Shown in pieces: positions 10,817 to 24,475 of a stretch of DNA of 64,000 nt (its first letter is position 1; each line of letters starts with the position of its first letter). A program made the translations under genes and the position numbers. Under the pieces are notes generated by a model. It saw only the letters and a program-made list of their open reading frames with translations, searched no databases and was not told the DNA's origin. This DNA is from Nannochloris sp. 'desiccata' (Eukaryota; Chlorophyta; Trebouxiophyceae; Chlorellales; Chlorellaceae): assembly GCA_019044685.2 (NCBI GenBank), contig JAGTXX020000015.1, positions 124,001 to 188,000 of the forward strand, read 5' to 3'.

Positions 10817-13139
10817 TCAAAGACCGACTTTATATGACCTTCCATTGGGGTTGTGTACTACGCTCACTACACTAGGAGCGACGCTAACTGCCCATTCATA
10901 CCAGACATGCTGTCGTGAACAACACCGCCACATAGAAACTCGCATTTCTGCACCAGCAGGCACATAAAATGGCTGTCGAATAGGAAAATAAATTGGAAAC
11001 CAACTCGACATGTCGGGAGTATGTGTCTCAGGAAGGATAGAAAGGTGGACATTTTTATACAATTGAGCGTCAAAATAGCCCGCAAATCCGTGACATACTG
11101 TCCCTTGAGGTGGAGTACACGTAAAAATGAGAGTCTCTTCTCTAGAGTTGTCAATAACCGGTTGAGAAAGGTTTGGGTGGTTGAAGGTAAAGAGCGGCTG
11201 AGATGGCGCTAATGGTGTAAATCGATGAAATTTCACTACAAACGGCGTTTCAAAATGCTCTACATCGTTGTAAGCGTTGACATCTGTCCAGAGCTTGTGC
11301 GCAGTTATTGGTTGAAGAAAGGAAGTGTATGCTTGAGGAATACTAATACCGCCAGGGCGCAAAAACCGTTGCGCCCCGTCCAGGCATTCTGGTGACAGTT
11401 CATTGTCACCAAAGGATCCTAGCAATTCAGACACGAATATATCTGCAGGTTCAGGTGCATTCCAGTCCCTCATATCAGCATGAATGATAGTGACGTCCCT
11501 CCACCCCTCGGCAGCTGCTCGGGCGTTCAAATGAACCACAGCATTTGGATTTTTTTCCACTGCCCAGATCCTTAAACGTCTATTCGCTGCATGAGCAGCA
11601 GCGATTGATGCACTGACTAACGGACCACGTCCAGCCCCGACCACCATGAGTACCATCACCGTGGTCGCTGCCTCGGAAGGTGGTACTTTATCCAGCAGTG
11701 CCTGTCGTACTGCCTCTCCGTACACTTTGTATTTAGTACCATCACGTTCAAATGTCTCATACGTTTGCGATTCAAGGTTATCTTGTAAAGGTTGTAAGGG
11801 GGCTTGTAAGAAATCTCTATACGCAAATTCTAAAGTGTCGGTTTCTCCTGTTACTGGCTGTTTTCTAAATAAGAAAGAAAGATATTCCCAGTACACACGA
11901 ACCGGGTTTGAAGACAAAGGCGGAGCATTTACCGTCGTTGTGAGCATAGATGCACTCTCTGCTAAAGAAGGGTACTCAGTAGCACCTCCACTTGCAACAA
12001 CACGTGACGAAGAAGGCGGCGACGGTGGAGGTGGCGGTAACGGTGCTGCAGTAGAGGGTTCAGGGTGTTCAGGATCAGGACTATGTTTCGCCTCCCCCGC
12101 CAACACGACTTGAATATTTCTTCGAAAAGCGTGGACGAGAAATTCTTGATGTCTTTTACTCAACGTAGGATACCCTCTTCTATTCGTTAGAAATGCATCA
12201 GTTTGTACAATTACTGCCTTCAAGGGCTCTCCCCACCACCGCTGTAAATTGTCATCCTCTTCAGGAAGGGTGGCACCAATTTCTAGAGCGACACCGAGCT
12301 TGGAACTGTGATTTGTAGCAAATCTAACTGCATTCCACCATTCCCAAGGGTCGCTTACACTATTACTATTACTATTACTACTATTATTATTATTATTATT
12401 GCTCTTCGTGTTATTAATATTATCCTTGGTGTCCATCTGTGAGGCGGGATTGGCGGTGATTTCTTTAGTTGTTGCTGCTGGTATGAGGAGCCACAAAGCA
12501 GCGCCTGCAGTACCAGCTACAATAGCGTGTGCAATAGCCCGTGCATAGTTTGGACTATGGCTACCATGTGGCGGTGAGGGCAAGAGCACAGCTTGGACGG
12601 TCAGGTGAGACGCCCACGCCAGCTCCTGATGCAACGCTGTTAGAGAGTCTCTTTTTTGATTTTCATCTTCAGCGTCTAGATCGATCCAGGAGCTGACTTT
12701 GCCTACAATTTGGTTGCTAATCTGAACTGAGCTCATTAAATGCATCACTTGTTGGGGAAGAAAGGGAGGAATGAGGGCTCCGGTGGGGGTGGGAGCAGGA
12801 GGGGTGGGGCGGCGGGAAGGGTCGACGAGTGGAGCAACTATAAAATCGAAACCACACTCCATTGCGCTCTGCAGGAAGATTAATTAATAAATATAGGGCT
12901 ATAATTAGTGCTTTGTATGTATTCTGGAGGGCAATTATCTGTATACTGAGGGTTTTTGGGAAACACACAATACTGAAGTGGGCTGCAGCGGGAATCAAAC
13001 GATGAAAATAAGAGAAGAGGCGGCATTTTGTTTAAAGCCTTGATCTTACATCCAATACATCCTCTACACGTGATTTGAATGGGACGTCTAATCCAGCATA
13101 TCTGGCGTCCCCAAAGTCTGTGCGTTTACCTAAAGGCAT
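10817..13139 (-). CDS. PRMT5: Protein arginine N-methyltransferase 5 (type II)
   Basis: Two exons, 13139-13050 and 12868-10817, join in phase 0 to 713 residues. Exon 1 supplies MPLGKRTDFGDARYAG and exon 2 continues SAMECGFDFIVAPLV, the start of the N-terminal TIM-barrel. The S-adenosylmethionine site VVGAGRGPL is at about 439-447. The double-E loop SELLGSFGDNELSPE is at about 510-524, and the C-terminal beta-barrel follows. PRMT5 makes symmetric dimethylarginine on histones and spliceosomal Sm proteins. Compared with the usual ~640 residues it carries two low-complexity insertions in the barrel: an Asn/Ser run encoded near 12360-12410 and a Pro-rich stretch near 12010-12060. Starting at the Met of exon 2 would lose the conserved first strand, so I prefer the spliced start. 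Confidence 0.93.
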
Positions 13140-13855
13140 GTTGCTAATTTTCTAAAATTAACTGTTATGTGTCGAACTAATATGAGTGCATGGAATGAGG
13201 GAAGGTAATATGTTTTAATCCATTCATTGATCCTTTGCATAATTAAGACTGCATTCATTGAGATCACTGGTTGTTTAATCTTCCCGAAGGGAACTTCAAG
13301 ATTTTCTTTAAAATTGAAAATTTCTACAAACGGAGACTGTTTCTGACCGCCACTGCTCCCAGTTTTGATTTAATTGACGGTCAGCGAGATTATCACATAT
13401 TCTTTACGTTAGGTAGATTGTATATGTAAAAGGGAAGACTCAATGGATCACCCCTCTAGCCTGAAAAGGTTGTAATGATGACTCTTGTCGAGAGGCTGTG
13501 ACCGATCGTTTAATAGGAGATAGGAACTCTAAACCCCTGTGTATACATTCCCAAACACATAAACAACAACGTAACAGTTGCAAACCTTAGTCAAAGACGT
13601 TGCGATAGAGGTGAGACCGGACCATCAACTCCCATCGCCAGATCACTTCACGATCTTGACAGTTCCTGAAATTTTCAAAGCCTCTGGGCTGCTTTTAACA
13701 GACATATTATTGATTTATAAACCATTTTCATCTATTGTATCCAGTTAAAAAAACGCCTTGTATTGGTTGGAATTATCTGCTGACCAAGCAGAAGCGGGCG
13801 GCGAGGGCAAGACACCTTCGCTTAGCTAGGCTCTTGTTAGCCTCAGATATTTTCC
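13140..13855. promoter_or_regulatory. Divergent promoter region, PRMT5 / MYB
   Basis: This is about 716 bases between two divergent starts. The sequence is AT-rich and I see no gene in it. A short plus-strand open frame from 13735 overlaps the MYB exon in another frame and has no domain. Confidence 0.45.
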
Positions 13856-15387
13856 ATGGACTGCTACCACCCTTCACCAAGTGCAAGGACAAAAGGAAAC
13901 TGGAGCGTAGAGGAAGATAGACGATTGGCCAGGTACGTCTTAATGTATAGAACAAATTTCTCAATGCACTCACTGCTCTAATCTGTTGTGAGGAATTAAG
14001 TCTTGACGAAACTATTTTGCGTTAAATTTTAACTACCGATCCCGTTTTCGTGTTTTAAAGACTGGTACAAGAGCACGGAGAAGGGGCTTGGAGCTTTATT
14101 GCTCGCCATTTCGCTGGACGTATTGGTAAACAATGTCGGGAGCGGTGGCACAACCAGCTCCGCCCTGACATCAAACGAGACGCTTGGGACGATGCAGAGG
14201 AGCAACTTCTGATTAACGCACACCAAGAATTAGGCAATAAATGGTCCGATATTGCAAAATTAATCCCTGGACGCACTGAAAATGCGGTAAAAAATCATTG
14301 GAATGCGACTTTAAGGAGGAAAGACGCAGCTGGGGTTGATGGTCAAGGTCGCCCTCTCACTCGCTTAAAACAATATATGAGAAACGTAGCTGCAGGAAAT
14401 AAGCGTAGGGGAAACAGAAACAGTAGATTCAATAAGAAAGAGAAGCGCAATGGCAATGTGGGAGACGATGAGAGTATAGAAGACCTCGAAAAAAGACAGA
14501 GGTTACAAGAACAAGAAGTTGCTGCTGCAAATCTTGGGACAACAGCAGGAGCTAGACCCCAAGCTTCGTTCCTGGATTTCCCTCTTGCCCCTCGTAGCGA
14601 ACTGCAGATCCCATTAAATTTGCCTATAAACTCGGTTCAGCGCCATTCTTCGAGTCATTCTGAAGCAGACCAACTATTAGAATGGCTGACCAATACTGCA
14701 GCTGTCGGTGGTGCTGCTGCTGCCGGGTTTGCTGGAAACGGTGGCGAAAGCAACATCGGTGGATTAGATGATGTCTCTGCTCTTAAATCTCCAGTTTACG
14801 GGGAATCTACTTTCCCTGCCCTCCCTCCCTTCACTACCTCTGGGCAAGGAGGACTCAGTCTAGGCGGCAAGGAAGTTTTTTGTACCCCAGAACCACCGAT
14901 GCTTGCCTCTCCCTTGATTTCTCCTTTGAAGACATATTCTGGCCTTGGAAATCCTACCTTTATGCACGAGTTAGGCAACCTGAGTACTACAGAACACCAT
15001 GCATTGCATAGGTGTAATAATATAGCTGTCTTTCCTAACCCTCTTCGGCCTTTGGCGTTTGTGGGAGAGAGATCAAAAAGCGCTGCCTCCTCTAGATCAG
15101 CAGCAGAAATTCTAGGAGCTACTGCTACCGCTGCTGCCAACCTAATGAATGTTCATGTACAGCATCTAGAAGGCAATAAAAATACGCCTTCTACAGCTTT
15201 GAATAGAGACTCGTTTGCTGTGTCTGAAGGCGCTGGTTTCTTTTCTCCACCACCAGTGACCCGGAAAGTGGCAACAACTGATGAAGATCAGCAGCTTGGC
15301 TTGAATAATAGAAAAGCTCTAAAAACCCGCCAAATTGCACCGCATGCATTCTTTAGCCCTGATTCGGCAACTTCGCCGGCTTCTTAG
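13856..15387 (+). CDS. R2R3-type MYB transcription factor (c-Myb/3R-like repeats)
   Basis: Two exons, 13856-13932 and 14061-15387, split an Arg codon and give 467 residues. Repeat R2 has its three tryptophans at 16, 36 and 55, and R3 at 68, 87 and 106. GRIGKQCRERWHNQL in R2 and GRTENAVKNHWNATLRR in R3 are close to the c-Myb/3R-MYB consensus. Both repeats lie at the very N-terminus and there is no R1. The ~350 residues after them are Ser/Ala/Gly-rich with no recognisable domain, as is usual for the regulatory part. It is a sequence-specific nuclear DNA-binding protein; target genes cannot be read from the sequence. Confidence 0.92.
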
Positions 15388-15816
15388 TACTTGCTGGCAA
15401 AATAATAATATCGGCGGCGGCGGGGCAGGCATTAATTAATATTATTTAAATTCTCAGCATTGTATCTCCCCTTTAAACAAAATATGTTATGCAAACATCT
15501 CAACCGATGTCATAGAGAAGCACGACCAGCTGCCATATGATATTTCCATATTTTTTTGGGCGCCACCGCTAACACCAACACACTTGTCATTGCATGGCGC
15601 ACTATTCTTCATTTATTCAAATAATTTTAAAAGCTTTTATACCCTCAGACTTTTAAACAAGATTTGCATATGCTTTTCGCCCAAGCGCTCTTATTACACT
15701 AACAATTGTCTCGAAACTAGCGTTCAAGTGGGTGCGGCGTGCCCTAATCTGCGCCAACCTAGCACTTCTAATATTACCTACATATACAAAATTATCTATA
15801 TACGATATATAACGCA
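15388..15816. other. Intergenic, MYB 3'UTR and Obg promoter
   Basis: This is AT-rich, with a short GGCGGCGGCGGGG tract just after the MYB stop and TATATA-like sequence at about 15790-15810, just before the Obg ATG. No gene is seen. Confidence 0.45.
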
Positions 15817-17769
<1,953 letters not shown>

Positions 17770-17955
17770 TTTTTGGGGTCGTGGCAGTAGTAGATTTTCA
17801 AAATGAAATTGGAACAGAGAGGCAACGGCGGCGGGAGAAATAAAATGCAAGAGATGATAATCGACTTCGCTTTTAGTTATCCTTGTAGTCACCCTGGCAT
17901 AAATATTAGCTCTACTACTTAATTAGAATAATATACTATAAATTGTAGACCTTGT

Positions 17956-17960
17956 TGTAA
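17956..17960 (+). terminator. TGTAA poly(A) signal, probably Obg
   Basis: TGTAA lies about 190 bases after the Obg stop in the short convergent gap before the next minus-strand gene. Confidence 0.35.
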
Positions 17961-18033
17961 ATTTTTAGCGAATTTGCAAGCAATATTAGCGATTATTTCC
18001 AAGTCAGAAGTTAAAGAGGAGGTCAACTTGGTT

Positions 18034-19818
18034 TCAGATTTCAGATAGTTCTCGTCGTGGTCGAGAAGCAGGAGCGAAAATTTCGATTTCCGGGAAGCCT
18101 TTTCCTGCCGCAATTCTACTCACAGTAATCACTTGATGCTGTTTCTGTTTGATGTTGCCTGCTGTAGTGATCTGGTTGCTGCCATCTTGGTTGTCCTGCT
18201 CTTGCTTAACTTTTCGAGTGCTTTTTTCCTGCTGTTCTTGCAATTCTTTAAGTCTGCCTCGCATTTCTTTTGCTCCTTCGAGCATCTCTATCCATTTATA
18301 AAGAATCATAGGAACGTCAGATGGCTCTTCTTGGCGAAGGGACCAAGGTACAAAGGCGTTTCCTTGCCGAAACACAGCTTCACATACGTTGTCAACAAAC
18401 TGCTGGAGCGCATGGACGCTTGCCAAAGAACGCTGTAGCTGACGAGCAACCTTTGGAAGCTCGAAAATATCTGTACAGTTTAATGTAATAGCGATAGAAT
18501 CAATGATTTCCAGAGCTACTTGCCTTGGAAGCTGCTGCTGCTTTGGGTTATGGCGATAATTGTGGTGGCTGGAAGAGGTTGAGAAGAACGTCGTGGAAGG
18601 AGCTGCTGTTGTACATGCTGCTCGTCGACTATTTCGAGGCACTAAAGATTCTCTTTCTTTCTCAAAACGAGCCAAACGACGTGTTAATATCTCAGCTTGC
18701 CGCTGCAATCGTTCAAATTCTTCTGCAGCTGGGCGCCTGCTGACTTCTTCTCGTAGCAATTCAGCCTCCTCTTGAGCACGGGCAGCCAGAGATTCAGCCT
18801 TTGCTACCTTCTTTGCAGCGATAGCGGTCTCATTACTGTAAGGGCCAATGCTCTGGCTGCTATTTAAATACTTTTCTCGTAGTAAGAAAATCTCCGCTCG
18901 AGCCGCCCTGGTCTCCTCTTCTGCGGCTCGTAGCTGGCTTTCATATACTTTGGCCACCTGAAGCGCATTCATTGTTAAAATAGACGCAGCGGTTGATGGG
19001 GTGTGGTTAACTATCAGGGCGGATCTCGAGCCTTCTAGTGCATTGACCCGTTCAGAAGCAAAAACTTGGCGTATGCGTTTCACACTTTCTTTCGCAGCAA
19101 GATGTATCTGGGTCTCTTTATCAAGATAACCTTGAAGCTGCTGTTTTAATGCTTCGTTTTCTGAATTCTTTGCAAATGCCTGCCTTTGAAGACGGTCTAA
19201 ACTTGTTTTCAAGGCAGCAGCCTCCAGAGCAGCTTCTCTTGAAGAATGCCGACTTGCCATTTCTGATTCTTTAGCCCTTGCAGCATCCTCCTGTGCTTTT
19301 AGAGCAAGCTTTTGCCACTCTTTTTCCTCTTTGGGAAAATTTCGAGCTTCCATTTGGAGCTTTTTCACGGCTGCAGCCTCTCGTTGAATGGCCAATTCAG
19401 CAGCAGTTTTCAGAGCCTCCGCCTGATGGTGTAACCTTGTAAGCTCCTGCAGGGCACATTGCAAGGCCGTTTGCGCCGCTTGAGGGGTAGGCAGCCCGTC
19501 TTTACTCATCTCATCCAACACAGGAGGCAACCCGCGTTGTAAGAGCTCTTTATTAACCATCGCCCAGTCGACGTGAATTTCAGAAGAAGCACTTGGGGTA
19601 GACAGGCTCTCCCTGGAGTAGTCTGATTCTGTAAGTTCGATTTGTTCGTCATGTGGAGTATCACAAGATCGCAACCGGCCCTCTAACTGGGCAAGACGAG
19701 ACCATGGGTCTTCAGGACTACTGCAAGATGCATCTGTGAAGTGATCTCGTTGTAGTGATGGGTCAACCTCTCTCCGGTCCCTCTTTAGCTCAGTTAACAG
19801 TCTTTCCAAGGTGTCCAT
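18034..19818 (-). CDS. Coiled-coil protein of unknown function, 594 aa
   Basis: This is a single open frame from the ATG at 19818. Residues about 110-235 and 285-405 are rich in Ala, Glu, Lys and Arg with heptad-like spacing, predicted long coiled coils. A Ser/His/Asn-rich break near 400-425 separates them from a shorter C-terminal part with ALEIIDSIAITLNC and a second charged helix. It is likely structural or a scaffold, for example cytoskeletal or centrosomal, but I recognise no family and assign no function. The gene faces away from Era and converges on Obg. Confidence 0.8.
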   Translation of the reverse strand: MDTLERLLTELKRDRREVDPSLQRDHFTDASCSSPEDPWSRLAQLEGRLRSCDTPHDEQIELTESDYSRESLSTPSASSEIHVDWAMVNKELLQRGLPPVLDEMSKDGLPTPQAAQTALQCALQELTRLHHQAEALKTAAELAIQREAAAVKKLQMEARNFPKEEKEWQKLALKAQEDAARAKESEMASRHSSREAALEAAALKTSLDRLQRQAFAKNSENEALKQQLQGYLDKETQIHLAAKESVKRIRQVFASERVNALEGSRSALIVNHTPSTAASILTMNALQVAKVYESQLRAAEEETRAARAEIFLLREKYLNSSQSIGPYSNETAIAAKKVAKAESLAARAQEEAELLREEVSRRPAAEEFERLQRQAEILTRRLARFEKERESLVPRNSRRAACTTAAPSTTFFSTSSSHHNYRHNPKQQQLPRQVALEIIDSIAITLNCTDIFELPKVARQLQRSLASVHALQQFVDNVCEAVFRQGNAFVPWSLRQEEPSDVPMILYKWIEMLEGAKEMRGRLKELQEQQEKSTRKVKQEQDNQDGSNQITTAGNIKQKQHQVITVSRIAAGKGFPEIEIFAPASRPRRELSEI

Positions 19819-20116
19819 GTTTACAAATAAGCAAAATCTGTGCTCTAAAGATGATGTTTAGTCTTGATAAAGACGTTTGACTTTTGATATAATTTTCAAA
19901 CAATCATTGAATGGGCCATTTCCCCGTTTGGCTATTTCTGTTATTATTTCAAATAATTCCATATCAGAACGTTTACTACAAACGTAAAATTCCATGTATA
20001 CAGTTGCTGTCAATTAATTTCAGCGTCAGAATACAATTTAGATTATGCATGCCACGAATTATATATTAATCATTGCCAATTTGACAGGAATACCCGAATA
20101 GAAAGCCTGAGAAGTA
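19819..20116. promoter_or_regulatory. Divergent promoter region, coiled-coil gene / Era
   Basis: This is 298 AT-rich bases between two divergent ATGs. No other gene fits here. Confidence 0.4.
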
Positions 20117-21343
20117 ATGATAAAGCCAGCAGTAACAACGCAAAGGAATACTGGAGTTATGATTGCTCCTCGACGGGCAATTTTTCATATTGCATGTGCG
20201 GCCCCCACCGCCGCCGGCGACAGTGCAGAGCCTAGCAAGCAACGCAAACGCCCATCTCCAAAGGGACCTCATCAGCAAAGTGGCCCTAAAACAAAATCAC
20301 CCTCATCTAGGAACCCTCGTGGCAGCCCAAAACCATCATCCCAGCCCCAAGAGACGAACTTATCAGAATTCTCAGCTAATATTTTATCTGGCGTGAGTAC
20401 TGAAGAAATTTCCGCCCCGGACTATTCAGACGAGATTGAATTCCAAGAAGACCCTCCTGGTCACCGCGCCGGCTTTGTGGCCATCATTGGTCGCCCAAAT
20501 GCCGGCAAAAGCACTCTCTTAAACGCTCTTTTAGGTCAAAAATTGTCCATTGTGACCGAGAAAGCTCAAACCACACGACACAAAATTTTAGGTATCTGGT
20601 CAGAGCCAGGACATCAAGCTGTATTCCTAGATACCCCTGGAATAATTGCGGAACGCCGCAACGAGCTGGAGGAAAGAATGATGGGCGCAGTGGATCAAGC
20701 TGTGAAAGATGCTGATGCCTTATTAGCGATAGTTGATGCATCCCGGCGCCCAGAAGGCGCACTAGAGATGCTGCAACCTGGACCAGACTGGAAAGGCCCT
20801 CCTATGGCAGTCATTCTCAACAAATGCGATCTTTTACCCACAGAAGAGGTAGAAAGGCTTGAAAAATGGTTCAAGGAAGAATGCCGAGCTGAAACTGTCA
20901 TTGCTGCGTCGGCACTTCACGAGGCTAATACAGATCAAGTAGCGGCCTGGGTAGTAAACCACTTACCAGAGGGACCATCTCTCTACCCAAAAGACGTCGT
21001 TGCTGACGCGTCTGAACGCTTTTTTGTCAGTGAAATTATCAGAAGACAGGTTTTCTTACAATATCGGCAAGAGTTGCCGTACCACGTTACCGTTCAAGTA
21101 GTGGAGTTTAAAGAACGAAAACCACCTGCAAAGGCGCTGGTCAAAGCCCATGTTATTGTAGAGAAGAAACGCCATGTGGGGATACTATTAGGCGCAGCAG
21201 GATCGGCTATTAAGGCTTTATCTACGGCAGCAAGAGAGGAAATTGAAGAATTTTTAGAGCGGGAAATATTCTTGGAACTTTCCGTCAAGGTGGAAGAAGG
21301 GTGGAGAGAAGATACTGCCCAGTTGGAAAGATTAGGGTATTAG
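20117..21343 (+). CDS. ERA: Era-family GTPase, organellar
   Basis: This is a 408-residue intronless protein. A leader of about 115 residues, rich in Ser/Pro/Lys/Arg and then acidic, precedes the G domain. G1 GRPNAGKS is at 125-132, then TTRHK of switch I. G3 DTPG is at 172-175 and G4 NKCD at 235-238. The C-terminal KH domain, at about 310-400, contains VEKKRHVGILLGAAGSAIK and ends in the typical Leu-rich helix. Era binds the 3' end of small-subunit rRNA and completes 30S assembly. The leader suggests plastid or mitochondrial import; I cannot decide between them. The ATG at 20117 opens the frame. A TGTAA follows at 21388. Confidence 0.93.
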   Translation: MIKPAVTTQRNTGVMIAPRRAIFHIACAAPTAAGDSAEPSKQRKRPSPKGPHQQSGPKTKSPSSRNPRGSPKPSSQPQETNLSEFSANILSGVSTEEISAPDYSDEIEFQEDPPGHRAGFVAIIGRPNAGKSTLLNALLGQKLSIVTEKAQTTRHKILGIWSEPGHQAVFLDTPGIIAERRNELEERMMGAVDQAVKDADALLAIVDASRRPEGALEMLQPGPDWKGPPMAVILNKCDLLPTEEVERLEKWFKEECRAETVIAASALHEANTDQVAAWVVNHLPEGPSLYPKDVVADASERFFVSEIIRRQVFLQYRQELPYHVTVQVVEFKERKPPAKALVKAHVIVEKKRHVGILLGAAGSAIKALSTAAREEIEEFLEREIFLELSVKVEEGWREDTAQLERLGY

Positions 21344-21387
21344 ATAGAGTAATTGAGATAGTATTACTTCCCCTTTCTTACACCAAG

Positions 21388-21392
21388 TGTAA
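21388..21392 (+). terminator. TGTAA poly(A) signal of Era
   Basis: TGTAA lies 45 bases after the Era stop, at the usual spacing for a green algal poly(A) signal. Confidence 0.5.
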
Positions 21393-21551
21393 TACCATAA
21401 ATTTAAATGAAATAGAGTGCAGTAGAAATGAAATGGAAAAAAAAAAAAAACCCCGAAGATAATTCTGGGAAAAGAATTCCAACTGCGTTTTTACCCCAAG
21501 AAAATCAACTGAAAAGAAAGAATGTAACAGAAAAATTAAATTTTATTTCTC

Positions 21552-22460
21552 TTAGAAATTCATAAGGATATGTTCTTTAGCAACGCCAGCAGCGGTCAGC
21601 GCCTCCGTCACCGCTTCTGCCATCCCTTTCTGGCCACAGAGCACTGCTGCAACACCTTCAGAACCTCCAACAACACCACCTTGACTTAAAAACATGTCTT
21701 GAACGTATCCTTGCCCTTCTTGAGAGTATACAGGCACTACTTTCACGCCAAATTCCTGCTCCCAGTGACTTAATTTATTTTCAAACGCCATTGCAGCGGG
21801 AGTGCGGGTTCCGTAATACAAAGTTACCTGGTCTCTAGCACTCGCATTGAGCTTTCCAGACTCAATTAAAGCTTTAATGGGTGAGATTCCAGACCCTGTA
21901 GCGAACAAATAGACTCTTTTAAAAGAATCTGCAGGGATTCTATCAATTAAGAAACCTTTGCCCATAACGGGGCTGACTTTGACAATAGCCCCTTCAGTAG
22001 CAGCGCAGATAGCTTCAGCAGCTTCGCCATTAGGTTTGATGAGAAGCTCTACAACACCAGCGTTGTTGGAATCAGGGGCGGAGGCGATGGCGAAAAAGCC
22101 AGCTTTGCCATCTGCAGCAATCTTGGCTTGCAGGAATTGGCCAGGGGTGGTGTAATCAGAGGCGAGAGAACCGATATCTACAAGGCAGCGGTGGAGATTA
22201 TCTGCAGCTTTACCAGTTTCGAGGATTTTGGCATCGGTAAAGGCGACTTCAGCACCCCACTGGGCGTGGAGAATGATAGCACCGAGTCTTTGACGGCGAC
22301 CGCTGTGTAAGCGGAGAGGCTGGCCTTGCAAAGCAGGGGAGCGAGCAGATCTCAATGGGGCAACAATTTTACTCAATTGGTGGCATCTGATGCTAGCGGT
22401 TGTAGAAGCTACGTTGACAACAGGGCTGCAAAGCCCCCGAGCACTGCTGGCACAAGCCAT
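21552..22460 (-). CDS. pKIWI502-like FAD/NAD(P)-binding oxidoreductase, plastid
   Basis: This is a 302-residue intronless protein from the ATG at 22460; the frame is open upstream only through a GTG codon. The leader (about 60 residues) is Ala/Ser/Arg-rich, as for a chloroplast transit peptide. The mature part has a ferredoxin-reductase-type flavin fold (YTTPGQFLQ, FFAIAS). A nucleotide-binding half follows with FATGSGISPIKALIESG, VTLYYGTRTP and VLCGQKGMAE. It ends HILMNF. The spacing and terminal residues match the plant protein known as fruit protein pKIWI502, which belongs to the FNR superfamily but has no settled physiological substrate. The superfamily assignment is firm, the subfamily fairly so. 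Confidence 0.88.
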   Translation of the reverse strand: MACASSARGLCSPVVNVASTTASIRCHQLSKIVAPLRSARSPALQGQPLRLHSGRRQRLGAIILHAQWGAEVAFTDAKILETGKAADNLHRCLVDIGSLASDYTTPGQFLQAKIAADGKAGFFAIASAPDSNNAGVVELLIKPNGEAAEAICAATEGAIVKVSPVMGKGFLIDRIPADSFKRVYLFATGSGISPIKALIESGKLNASARDQVTLYYGTRTPAAMAFENKLSHWEQEFGVKVVPVYSQEGQGYVQDMFLSQGGVVGGSEGVAAVLCGQKGMAEAVTEALTAAGVAKEHILMNF

Positions 22461-22862
22461 TGCGAATTTGCTTGCTCTTAAAATTTTACAAGGTTTTGGT
22501 GGCTGATGCACGGCAGTATTTAGCGGTGCAGCAACTGTATATTAGTGATCAAACAAAATTTCAAAGCTCTTCTTTGGGATTCATTGCTTAGAACCTCCTT
22601 AAAATGTTTCTTTTCGGCCAAAAAGCAGCCAATATTTTCAAAACTTTGCTGATCTACCTCGATTTCACACGATGTCAACATTTGTATCCATTTTCATTAA
22701 GCTCAATCCAAAATCTACTCGCTTGGCGCCTCAATAACCTCTGATTATTAAATCAAGTCAACACATTTAAGTCAATTTCAAGTGATCAATTCTCTTAGAA
22801 ACATTAATAAAGCCTCAATACCCATATCAACCCTATTGATATCACCCATAGAGATAGTAGAC
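22461..22862. promoter_or_regulatory. Divergent promoter region, pKIWI502-like / prefoldin 3
   Basis: This is about 400 AT-rich bases between divergent starts. I see no other gene. The plus-strand open frame starting at 22782 is the prefoldin exon read from an upstream non-ATG codon. Confidence 0.4.
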
Positions 22863-23792
22863 ATGGCTGAGAAGTCTGAACTGGCAGAACTTGTGCCCGA
22901 GGCCAAATACATTGAAGACGTTGCAGCGTTTGTTCAAGGTGCTCTCCCCTACAAACCTCTCAGAGTTTACGTCAATACTTGCCCCTTTTCTTTGCTCCCT
23001 GTATCTGATTTTGTATACCCCTTCTTTATGTAGATCGTCCTGTTGATGAGGTACTTGCAGAGATACGTGAGACTCTCCAACGATATAGCTATGTTCTACA
23101 GGAGGTCGTGCAAAAACGACAGCGGCTGACAATCAAAGAACCTGAAATTCGAAAGTGTCTGGACTCTGTAGATCTCCTTATTCACCAAAGAGAAGCTGGG
23201 GCTGAATCTGTAAGTTTGCTGCTCAGCTTCCAAATCCTTAATATGCTTAAAACCGAATAAAAGGGAAGGCAAAGGGAATTCGCCGCCGACGCCATGCATG
23301 GGCCATACATTCCTGAGACTTTTTTTCTTTTATACTTCGACAAAAACTGAGGGGTATCCATATTGATTTTCAAATATGCAGACGCTAGTTGATTTTTCTC
23401 TATCAGACCAAGTTTATGCACGTGCAAAGCTCAGGGATGTTGATTCTGTAGGGCTGTGGCTTGGCGCTGGAATCATGGTGGAGTACTCATTAGAGGAAGC
23501 TAAAAATTTACTTGTAAGGCTGTTTTTAACTCTTTTTTTTTTTTTTTTTTTTTTTTTGAATTAATTCACTCATTCAGGTTATATGCTGTATTTACAAATG
23601 TTTGAGTAATTTTTTTTGATGGTGTCATGTATGCAGGAAAATCAATTGGAAGGGTGTCGGGCGCAGCTGTCAGCGTCTCAAACAGATTTTGATTATGCTC
23701 GTGACCAGGTGACGACTACAGAGGTGTCTTTAGCTAGAGTATACAACTATGATGTAGAGAAAAGGAAAAAAGCGAAAGAAGGAGCTCAGTAA
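22863..23792 (+). CDS. PFD3: Prefoldin subunit 3 (VBP1-like)
   Basis: Four exons, 22863-22938, 23034-23209, 23382-23513 and 23637-23792, join to 179 residues with matching phases. The N-terminus has IPEA-type VPEAKYIEDVAAFV. A first coiled-coil helix follows, then the beta-hairpin region DQVYARAKLRDVDSVGLWLG and GIMVEYSLEEAKNLL. The second helix contains QTDFDYARDQVTTTEVSLAR. This is the alpha-class prefoldin signature, and the length matches the ~185-residue family. Prefoldin is a hexameric cytosolic co-chaperone that hands unfolded actin and tubulin to the CCT chaperonin. Intron 3 contains a T25 run. Confidence 0.93.
23533..23557 (+). repeat. T25 homopolymer in prefoldin intron 3
   Basis: An uninterrupted T run lies about 20 bases inside intron 3 and is probably length-polymorphic. 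It sits well before the acceptor at 23636. Confidence 0.9.
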
Positions 23793-24475
23793 AAGATTAT
23801 CTCCTGTTAGGATTAGAGATTTGGATGATCGTCGGCAGAGATGACAAATATGTTAGGGAGAGGCTCAAAGCTCAAATCTATTGATTTACGTGTAAAATAA
23901 CAGTAAGCTTAGGCTAAGCAGTGTCAAATATAGGGATATACAATAGTGTATGGCCTAAAGAAAGATCAAAAACAGGGCTTATGCAATGACGACAGGTTGG
24001 CAAGCCTCCCAAACCCAAACCCAAATACTACCAAATCGGATAGCCCGAGAAGGCATACAGCTTTGTCGCCACATAATAAGGAGCAGACTTGAGCGGAGAG
24101 TACAATAATAGAGTATAGAAGCATATTTTATATAGTGAATACATTAATATAAGAGCAAAGCCCAGCGCTAGGGCCTATTACTGTAAAGTCACCTTACTAC
24201 GACCAACACAGCGTCTGATTAATCTAATTCAAGAAAATATTGCTCTTTCTGGAAGGTAATGATGATGCCCTAGCATCTTGACATAGTAGTGTATAAATCA
24301 GCAGCCAACTTGAGCCACTCTGCGAGCCCTATGGAATGGCATAGAGGACTGCAGAAATCCTGTGCCTGTTTGTCAAACAATCCAAGCCCTAATTGTGTAG
24401 TGGCATGTTCTCGCTCCAGCCCCCCCAACTGACAAGCGCTGCTCTTTATCATTTGCAGAGATAGATTTACATAGG
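23793..24475. other. Intergenic, prefoldin 3'UTR and RWP-RK promoter
   Basis: There are 683 bases without a convincing gene. Sequence is mixed, with a short C7 run near 24420. A 71-codon minus-strand open frame at 24270-24485 overlaps the RWP-RK start and has no recognisable domain. Confidence 0.45.
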